Source of the DNA: a virus
IMG/VR virus record: IMGVR_UViG_3300035698_020735
Location: 1-20,938 of that record
Strand: one strand, 5' to 3'
DNA length: 20,938 nt
Part shown: positions 15,451 through 20,938 of the stretch, in pieces
How positions within the stretch are numbered: position 1 is the stretch's first letter
Layout: each line of letters opens with the position of its first letter
The notes under the pieces: generated by a model
What the model was told of the DNA's origin: nothing
The model's input: the letters and a program-made list of their open reading frames with translations, nothing else
Database searches by the model: none
Translations under genes and position numbers: made by a program

Positions 15451-15494
15451 AAGATATCTGATTTGAAATATATAAACAAATCAGGTATTTTTTT
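15451..15494 (+). terminator. Strong intrinsic terminator after the S1-like gene
   Basis: AAGATATCTGATTTG (15451-15465) pairs with CAAATCAGGTATTTT (15477-15491), 15 pairs with two G-U wobbles, loop AAATATATAAA. The stem merges into seven T residues (15488-15494) that end at the ATG of the next gene. It lies 29 bases after the S1-like stop. The loop contains TATATAAA and the second copy of the 18-base repeat (15466-15483). The next gene thus needs read-through or a promoter within the element. Confidence 0.75.
15466..15483 (+). repeat. 18-base intergenic repeat with TATATAAA, copy 2
   Basis: This sequence is identical to 2837-2854 (aaatatataaacaaatca). Here it forms the loop and part of the right arm of the terminator hairpin. 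Both copies lie shortly upstream of a start codon (2862 and 15495). TATATAAA is at 15469-15476. Confidence 0.4.
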
Positions 15495-16790
15495 ATGTAT
15501 TCTAACGAACAGCTTAATGCTATATATGCTTCAAAAATTGGATTTGAGTTTGAATTCTTTTCTAATCAAGATCTAAATCTTACTAAAGAATCTTTATCTA
15601 ATGCTTTAAATAAAAAAATTAGAGTAGAAGAAAAGGCGCATAGTAACTTTACACCAACCGATACATTCTTCAAATTAGAGCCTGATAATTCAGGCGGTTC
15701 TGGAATGATTGAACTAGTAACTGGCGCAATGCCATTTGTTGAGTCCAAATTAATGTTAGCTAAGACATTAAAATGGATCAAAGAAAATGGCAGCACTAAT
15801 GATAGATGTTCAATTCATGTTAATATTTCATTTGATGGTAAAAAATTAGGCCCAAGTTTAAATATGACAAATTTAGATGTTGGAAAATTTGTACTTAATT
15901 TTGATGAGAATAGGGTATATGAAGAATTTCCAAATAGAAAAAATTCTGTATATGCTAAATCGATTAAATTTATTTTACCATTAAACGGAATGATCCAACC
16001 ATCATCAGAACAAGTTTCATGGAAAAATTATATGTTTGCTAATGAAAAATATTATGGCATTAATTTTACAAAAGTGCCTAAAGGATATATCGAATTTCGT
16101 TATATAGGTGGTGCAGATTATGAAAACCGATATAATTCAATATTATCATTAACAGAACATTTTGTAACATCATTATACGATGTATTAGAATATCCAAAAT
16201 ACACGGATAAAGATGTACAGAAATTAAACAAAGTTCTTGAACATCACAAACATATTATCAAATCATATAAATCATATGAAAACTTCCAACAAGAATTTCC
16301 TAAAATAAATTTAATGGTTGATCTACAAACTGCAGATTCAATTATTAAAATGTATTATCCTAAGATAAGAGAACAAATATTTGATTTAGTTACAAAGGCT
16401 GAGATGACTGAAGGTTTAATTAACTACGACAGTGATATTGGCAAAATTCAAATTAAAGATGCAACTCTTATGCAATGTTTTGAAATTAAAAACATCGACA
16501 TAATTGATTGTAAAATTCAAGGGAATATTAAAAAATGTGATATCTTTACATCAGAAATATTGAATTCATCAATGTATGAATGTAACTTATTTGATAATAG
16601 TCAAGTAAATGATAGTAAAATAGAAGAATCTTATGTTAGTAGAGATATTTTATGTGAAGACTCATATGTTTTCGGTAGGAGAGGGGTATTTAGTGGAGAA
16701 ATGAAAGGTGGAATATTTCGACAAGGGAGAGCTACTAAATTTGCTAAATTTTCTAATTGTGAGATAATTGAAATAGAAAAAATTAAATAA
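15495..16790 (+). CDS. Amidoligase-like enzyme with C-terminal beta-helix-like domain
   Basis: The 431-residue protein has the signature of the glutamine synthetase-like amidoligase family (Amidoligase_2 type): GFEFEF near the N-terminus (16-21), LEPDNSG and IELVTG (61-77), CSIHVNIS (105-112) and YIEFRYIGG (198-206). These carry the acidic and His residues that bind Mg-ATP and substrate in that family, whose members join a carboxylate to an amine. A helical part follows (about 210-310). Residues about 317-428 are a repetitive strand pattern rich in Cys, Ser, Asn and Ile (DCKIQGN, KKCDIF, SEILNSSMYECNLFDNSQV), suggesting a beta-helix or pentapeptide-like fold. The substrate is unknown; peptidoglycan-like peptides or protein tagging are possibilities. 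The ATG directly follows the T-tract of the terminator. Confidence 0.7.
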   Translation: MYSNEQLNAIYASKIGFEFEFFSNQDLNLTKESLSNALNKKIRVEEKAHSNFTPTDTFFKLEPDNSGGSGMIELVTGAMPFVESKLMLAKTLKWIKENGSTNDRCSIHVNISFDGKKLGPSLNMTNLDVGKFVLNFDENRVYEEFPNRKNSVYAKSIKFILPLNGMIQPSSEQVSWKNYMFANEKYYGINFTKVPKGYIEFRYIGGADYENRYNSILSLTEHFVTSLYDVLEYPKYTDKDVQKLNKVLEHHKHIIKSYKSYENFQQEFPKINLMVDLQTADSIIKMYYPKIREQIFDLVTKAEMTEGLINYDSDIGKIQIKDATLMQCFEIKNIDIIDCKIQGNIKKCDIFTSEILNSSMYECNLFDNSQVNDSKIEESYVSRDILCEDSYVFGRRGVFSGEMKGGIFRQGRATKFAKFSNCEIIEIEKIK

Positions 16791-16791
16791 C

Positions 16792-17634
16792 ATGGCATAC
16801 GCAAACTGTTCATCAGAAGATGATCTACAATGTTTAGATGCATTGATCAAAGAAATTAATGATGAAATGACAATAGGTTGTCAACTACCATTTACAGTAC
16901 CTAAAAAAGAAGTCGCAAGAATTATTGGCCAAGCGAAGAAATGGTTTTATAAAAATTATGAGGATAGTGTAGAAGAAATATATCTTGCATTACCTGCAAC
17001 AACGTGGGAATCTGATACATTTTCGAAAGGGATTACTACTGATAGTGAAACTTTGTCATCTTCTAATGTAAATAATACTAGAGGTATTGTTTTAATGCCA
17101 TCATCTGTAATTTCAGTAAATGGTGTTTATGAAGTTGGTAAATTTTCAGGTGAAGATGGTGGATTTGGTTCTTCTTCATTTTCATATGGTGATTTTGATA
17201 TGTCAATAGATAAGTTTATATACTCAGATGTTTATGGAGGTGGTATAGGTTCAGAACAATTAATGTATTATGTTATTAATTCAAAATACATTGATAATGC
17301 TAGACAGATTTTACAACACCCCTTATCATTTTCATATAATCGCTTAAATAAGAAATTTAGATTCCAAGGTCAATTTCCTAAAGGTGCTTGTGTTTTTCAA
17401 GTGTATAACAGTATTGCAGATTGTAGTTTATTTGATGATGAAATATTTTACAGATATTGTGTAGCTAAAACAAAAATTCAATTATCAAGAATTTTAGGAA
17501 CCTTCTCGTTTAACTTACCGGGTAACATTACAATAAATTATGATATTTTAGCAAGTGAAGGTAAAGAAGAGTTAGATGCTATACTAGAGGAAATTAAAAC
17601 TGATGAGGGTGTAAATTATTTTCTCACGAGCTAG
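16792..17634 (+). CDS. Virion structural protein, 280 aa
   Basis: The ATG at 16792 is one base after the previous stop. The N-terminal part (10-60) is helical and contains MTIGCQLPFTVPKKEVARII, the centre is Gly/Ser-rich (about 115-155), and the C-terminal part reads LNKKFRFQGQFPKGACVFQV and then KIQLSRILGTFSFNLPGNIT, ending in an acidic helix. Beta-rich segments with aromatic residues around a Gly-rich loop are typical of phage structural proteins. Placement directly before the gp25-like gene supports a baseplate or neck role. I do not recognise a named T4 counterpart. The 63-base gap downstream holds a special ribosome binding region. Confidence 0.6.
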   Translation: MAYANCSSEDDLQCLDALIKEINDEMTIGCQLPFTVPKKEVARIIGQAKKWFYKNYEDSVEEIYLALPATTWESDTFSKGITTDSETLSSSNVNNTRGIVLMPSSVISVNGVYEVGKFSGEDGGFGSSSFSYGDFDMSIDKFIYSDVYGGGIGSEQLMYYVINSKYIDNARQILQHPLSFSYNRLNKKFRFQGQFPKGACVFQVYNSIADCSLFDDEIFYRYCVAKTKIQLSRILGTFSFNLPGNITINYDILASEGKEELDAILEEIKTDEGVNYFLTS

Positions 17635-17667
17635 GATTCCAATATATTATATTTACTTACTACTTTT

Positions 17668-17700
17668 AGGAGAATATATATTAAAAGAATATTCTCAATG
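17668..17700 (+). promoter_or_regulatory. Hairpin-spaced ribosome binding site of the gp25-like gene
   Basis: AGGAG (17668-17672) is the only good SD-like sequence near a start in the window, but it ends 25 bases before the ATG at 17698. Between them GAGAATAT (17670-17677) pairs perfectly with ATATTCTC (17689-17696), ending one base before the ATG. Folding would bring AGGAG close to the start, though it also pairs part of it. T4 gene 25 is known to use a hairpin between SD and start. Confidence 0.5.
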
Positions 17701-18060
17701 ATAAAAGATATCTATAGCAGAGATGTAGATGCACCTAAATATAATGATAATATTATCGAGGTTTCCGATGATATATCTCAACTAATTTTAAAAATAGAAA
17801 ATACTCTATTTACACGAAAGGGTGAAGTCTTAGGCGTAGCTGATTTCGGTTGTAATTTAGACGATCTTGTCTTTTCTTTAGTTCTAAATGAATCTGTTAT
17901 TCAGCAAAGAATAAGTAATCAAATACAAGCATATTGTGTACCTGATACTAATAAATTTACAATTGATGTTGATGTAAAATTTTTCAACACAGTTGAACGT
18001 GATGGTGCTCTTATTGATATTTTTATCAATGAACAGAGAGTACTAGGAGCGTTATTTTAA
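17698..18060 (+). CDS. Baseplate wedge protein gp25-like
   Basis: This 120-residue protein is the conserved wedge component of contractile tails (T4 gp25, P2 gpW, TssE in type VI secretion). The core is TRKGEVLGVADFGCNLDDLV (about 39-58), matching the family pattern of a polar loop with Glu followed by D/E-F-G. Then comes a helix (ESVIQQRISNQIQAY) and two C-terminal strands (KFTIDVDVKF; LIDIFINEQ). It joins sheath and tube at the top of the baseplate through contacts with gp6 and gp53-like proteins. Length is close to T4 gp25 (132). It is followed by the gp6-like gene, the usual order. The unusual leader is described separately. Confidence 0.85.
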   Translation: MIKDIYSRDVDAPKYNDNIIEVSDDISQLILKIENTLFTRKGEVLGVADFGCNLDDLVFSLVLNESVIQQRISNQIQAYCVPDTNKFTIDVDVKFFNTVERDGALIDIFINEQRVLGALF

Positions 18061-18074
18061 AATAATAATAAAAA

Positions 18075-19934
18075 ATGTCATTTTTCAGCAAATCGAGAAT
18101 AAAAGCTACTGAATTATTTTATGATGCATTTGTTTATTTACAAAAAACATATGATCAATCAAGAGAAGTGTTTAGTCCATCATCACCATTTGGTCAACTT
18201 TTAACAGTTATCGCAAATTTAGGCGAAATGATATTTTATTATATTGAATCATCTATTACGGAACTTAATATATCAAGAGCACGTAATATTGAATCAATTT
18301 ATGGATTATCGAGGTTAACGGGTCATGATCCATCTAGAGGAATATCTGCAAGGGGAGTTATTGGTTTAAAACTTAATACTAAAGCTTCAACTTTATTAAA
18401 CGGAAACTATGTACAAATTTTAAATGGAGCCGAAATAGAAATGGGAAATAATGGATTGACTTACTTCCTTAATTTTGACAGTGATTTTATTAGACTTGAA
18501 AAAGGAAATGTTAAATTTACAAACGTTGAATTGATCCAAGGTGAATCTGAAACTCAAAAATTTACAGGAACAGGTTTAACATTACAAAGTTATAATGCCA
18601 TAACGAAAGATATGACAGATAATAATATCATCAAAGTTAAAGTAGATGGTGAACTTTGGAAACGTGTAGATTCTATTTATGATATGAATAATAATGAAAA
18701 GGCATATCTTTGTAAAACTAGTATAACCGGAGGTTTAAGTATATTCTTTGGCACTAATCAATTTGGAATACCACCTGCACTAGGTTCAATTATTGAATTA
18801 ATTTATATTAAGACCAGAGGAGTAGCTGGTAATATTGGTGGCAAAAATCTTGATTTAAAATTCAAAGAAGCAGGCACAGATCAAACCAGTGACTCAATTG
18901 ATCTTAATGAAATATTATCGTTAAGTATTGTTAGAAACCCTTCATTTGGTTCTGATGGCGAAGATCCTAATTTTACGCGTATAATTGCACCATATCAAAG
19001 TAATTCATTTGTTTTAGCAAATCCGAATAATTACATTTATTATTTAAGTAAGTATGATTATTTTTCTTTCATTGATGCATATAATACAAAGGATGATGAA
19101 TATATTGATGATAACAATATCATATACTTATCATTAATACCAGATATTAAAAAGAAATTAACAAGTGATGTTGATTATTTTTCAATAGCACAAGAAGAAT
19201 TTGTAATGACTGACGATGAAAAAGATCAAGTATATGATATATTAAATAATAGTGGAAGACAAGTTATTACAGCAGAAACTAGAATCGTTGATCCTATCAT
19301 TAAAAAATATGTAATTAATATTGTATTAAGATATTATGAAACTGCTGATAAAAATACAATACAAACTGAAATAAGAAGTAGATTAAATGAATATTTCTTA
19401 AATGTAAGTAGAAGAGATAATATTCCAAGATCTGATTTAATTGCAATAGTCGAAAGTGTAGATGGAGTTGACTCTGTTAATATCTTCTTTATATCAGAAG
19501 AAAACGAAACTGCAATTAAGAATGGATATTATTATGTACCTGTTTATGGAACAGATCCTGCAACAGATCAAAAAACATTAATAGAAAATAAAAAGATAGT
19601 CTTGACAACTAACGAAGATCCTCAATTAGGCTTAGATGGATTCGGTGATATCACAATAAAAAAAGGAGAAATTACAATAATTAGAGGAGGGTTCGAAGAT
19701 AGAAACGGTAATGAATATCTTGAAATACCAACCGATAATAAAATAAGTTCTCTTAATATATTCTTTAAAGATGTTGTTGCTAGTGATCTTTATAATAAAA
19801 CTCAACAGGCTAAGTTTAATGCTATTAAAAGAAATAAAGGCACAACTATAGCAACCGGGTCAAATGCAAAAAGTACTAACACTGGAAGATTACAAAGTAA
19901 TTCTGCAGTTAAGTCATTAAAAACAAGTAATTAA
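18075..19934 (+). CDS. Baseplate wedge protein gp6/BaseplateJ-like
   Basis: This 619-residue protein follows the gp25-like gene by 14 bases. The N-terminal 75 residues are helical (TELFYDAFVYLQKTYDQ) and FSPSSPFGQLLTVIANLGEM is the dimerisation-type segment. Beta regions follow around 90-260 with VKVDGELWKRVDSI and GVAGNIGG, typical of the BaseplateJ family (T4 gp6, P2 gpJ). A second part (about 395-490) reads ITAETRIVDPIIKKYVINIV then RRDNIPRSDLIAIVESVDGV, the conserved J domain that ends the wedge protein. The C-terminal 40 residues are Ser/Thr/Lys/Asn-rich and likely disordered. gp6 forms the wedge ring that controls sheath contraction. The assignment is based on family pattern and neighbours. 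Confidence 0.8.
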   Translation: MSFFSKSRIKATELFYDAFVYLQKTYDQSREVFSPSSPFGQLLTVIANLGEMIFYYIESSITELNISRARNIESIYGLSRLTGHDPSRGISARGVIGLKLNTKASTLLNGNYVQILNGAEIEMGNNGLTYFLNFDSDFIRLEKGNVKFTNVELIQGESETQKFTGTGLTLQSYNAITKDMTDNNIIKVKVDGELWKRVDSIYDMNNNEKAYLCKTSITGGLSIFFGTNQFGIPPALGSIIELIYIKTRGVAGNIGGKNLDLKFKEAGTDQTSDSIDLNEILSLSIVRNPSFGSDGEDPNFTRIIAPYQSNSFVLANPNNYIYYLSKYDYFSFIDAYNTKDDEYIDDNNIIYLSLIPDIKKKLTSDVDYFSIAQEEFVMTDDEKDQVYDILNNSGRQVITAETRIVDPIIKKYVINIVLRYYETADKNTIQTEIRSRLNEYFLNVSRRDNIPRSDLIAIVESVDGVDSVNIFFISEENETAIKNGYYYVPVYGTDPATDQKTLIENKKIVLTTNEDPQLGLDGFGDITIKKGEITIIRGGFEDRNGNEYLEIPTDNKISSLNIFFKDVVASDLYNKTQQAKFNAIKRNKGTTIATGSNAKSTNTGRLQSNSAVKSLKTSN

Positions 19935-19936
19935 AA

Positions 19937-20200
19937 ATGGCAAGTAATGATAGAAAAGGATTTCCTAGTGTTTTTAATGTTACATACGAAACTGGATGGG
20001 ATATTAAAAATACTGGATATGACTATACATCGACACTAATGAGAAAAACATTATCTACATATATGTTTCGTAATATTAGATTAGCAACATTCATACAAGA
20101 TCATTTAAATACAATAATGAATTTTTATGTCGATAGAGTTAAATTCATAAGAATCTATTTTAATTATGCAGTTAATAAAGATTATAAAAAAATTAACTAA
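19937..20200 (+). CDS. Small basic baseplate-cluster protein, 87 aa
   Basis: The ATG is two bases after the gp6-like stop. The 87-residue protein is basic and aromatic. It begins MASNDRKGFPSVFNVTYETG with a probable helical middle (FRNIRLATFIQDHLNTIMNF) and ends with Tyr/Lys/Asn. No motif is recognised. Coupling to gp6-like and to the following gene (ATG 20204, three bases after this stop) suggests a tightly co-expressed wedge-associated protein, but the sequence alone does not show a function. Confidence 0.6.
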   Translation: MASNDRKGFPSVFNVTYETGWDIKNTGYDYTSTLMRKTLSTYMFRNIRLATFIQDHLNTIMNFYVDRVKFIRIYFNYAVNKDYKKIN

Positions 20201-20203
20201 TAA

Positions 20204-20938
20204 ATGAATCTTTGGGAACATATATACCTTTTTGACAAGAATGGTAAGTATTATAATTTTGAATATGATTCAATAAATGATATTTGGACAGGTGATATCT
20301 ACTTAACTGAAATTTCAACGAATTTATTTGAGGTTGGCCAAATTTTTATACTTCAAAAATTTTATGATCTTAATACTAACGTTTATAAATTCGGATTTCC
20401 TCATGCATATAACCCAGATGTAACAGGTGGGGGTGATGGTACTGGTGCCGTTAATTGTGGATGGACTGTTGAATGGGAAACCGCTGACCCAGAAGAAATA
20501 TTTTTATTTCAATTTGATTCAAGTTATAATACCGGAACACAATCTTCTTTAGTACAAGAAGAAGATGGTCCAGCTATGGTTAGTTACGATAATATTTTTA
20601 TTGACTTAGATTATGATGCAGCTCAAACTGTGAATAGTGATGGGTTCGTTGTAACTGATGATGTTAGATCTGAAACGATTCAAATTAATTTTGCTATAAA
20701 TTCGTCTGAAGAAAATACATTTAAAAGAACCCTTCTTATTAAAAATGTATGTACAGATTCTACTATTGCTAAAATTACAATATACGGAGAAACTATTGAA
20801 GAAGATGAAAGATTAAAAGTTATGACTCAAAACTTAGGTTATAACATAGTTTCAACAGATAGTAAAATATTCAGAGATACAAATTTAAAAGAAATCTTAC
20901 CGGATTATATAGAAGTTAATCGTAAGAGAAAGGAAATA
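20204..20938 (+). CDS. Unknown structural-type protein, partial (cut by window end)
   Basis: A frame opens at ATG 20204 and stays open for 245 codons to the end of the window, with no stop. The visible part is rich in Asp, Thr, Asn and aromatics. It starts MNLWEHIYLFDKNGKYYNFE and includes a Gly-rich loop (TGGGDGTGAVNCGWTVEWE) and SSLVQEEDGPAMVSYDNIFI. Mixed strands with acidic loops and no signal peptide or enzymatic motif fit a baseplate or tail structural protein. It lies just downstream of the gp6-like wedge gene, so a gp7- or gp8-like wedge component is possible. The rest of the gene is needed to say more. Confidence 0.7.
   Translation, partial: MNLWEHIYLFDKNGKYYNFEYDSINDIWTGDIYLTEISTNLFEVGQIFILQKFYDLNTNVYKFGFPHAYNPDVTGGGDGTGAVNCGWTVEWETADPEEIFLFQFDSSYNTGTQSSLVQEEDGPAMVSYDNIFIDLDYDAAQTVNSDGFVVTDDVRSETIQINFAINSSEENTFKRTLLIKNVCTDSTIAKITIYGETIEEDERLKVMTQNLGYNIVSTDSKIFRDTNLKEILPDYIEVNRKRKEI

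Noticed and set aside
20218-20938. EEDGPAM in the last, partial gene as another HREDGPA-type repeat
   Set aside because: It is a single short match without the WYLNGK part; more likely coincidence.
1-20938. tRNA genes, CRISPR arrays, insertion sequences, att sites
   Set aside because: I saw no cloverleaf with a T-loop, no spaced direct repeats, no transposase and no terminal repeats; the gaps are too short for most of these.

Overview
The window is a stretch of an AT-rich (roughly 30% GC by eye), contractile-tailed phage genome of T4-like or related myovirus organisation. Every convincing gene is on the + strand, genes are packed with gaps of only a few bases or short overlaps, and no gene-free stretch exceeds about 75 bases. 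Almost no start codon has a Shine-Dalgarno sequence; leaders are A/T-rich instead. This is the pattern of Bacteroidota (for example Flavobacteriia) and their phages, so I infer such a host.

Left part (1-3452): two tandem remnants of a small HREDGPA/MORN-like repeat gene, each carrying an in-frame TAA; a 55-residue ORF; an NAD+-dependent DNA ligase (ligA) whose zinc-finger cysteines are gone; two small unknown genes, one a single-span membrane peptide; and a HAD-family phosphatase.

Middle part (3497-7978): a Met-less unknown gene that must start at a non-ATG codon, a tail-fibre-like protein with a proline-free collagen-like Gly-X-Y segment, and five unknown genes, three of them overlapping.

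Right part (8005-20938): a virion assembly cluster. It runs: large structural protein, LysM-like baseplate protein (gp53/gpX-like), gp27-like hub, tube-like structural protein, gp5/gpV-like spike without a lysozyme domain, small conserved protein, then two non-structural-looking genes (a four-domain ribosomal protein S1-like protein and an amidoligase-like enzyme with a beta-helix-like tail), then a structural protein, gp25-like wedge protein, gp6/BaseplateJ-like wedge protein, a small protein, and a structural-type gene cut by the window end. The LysM - hub - spike - gp25 - J order matches contractile injection systems in general.

Most notable signals: (i) an S1-like translation factor inside the baseplate operon of an SD-poor genome; (ii) five strong inverted repeats (8-15 bp stems) that each end 1-3 bases before a start codon, including the S1-like gene's own; (iii) at the gp25-like gene one of these hairpins sits between an AGGAG and the ATG, recalling the hairpin-split ribosome binding site known for T4 gene 25; (iv) a strong intrinsic terminator whose T-tract runs into the ATG of the amidoligase gene; (v) a recurrent TATATAAA-type motif in the larger gaps that could be a phage promoter element.
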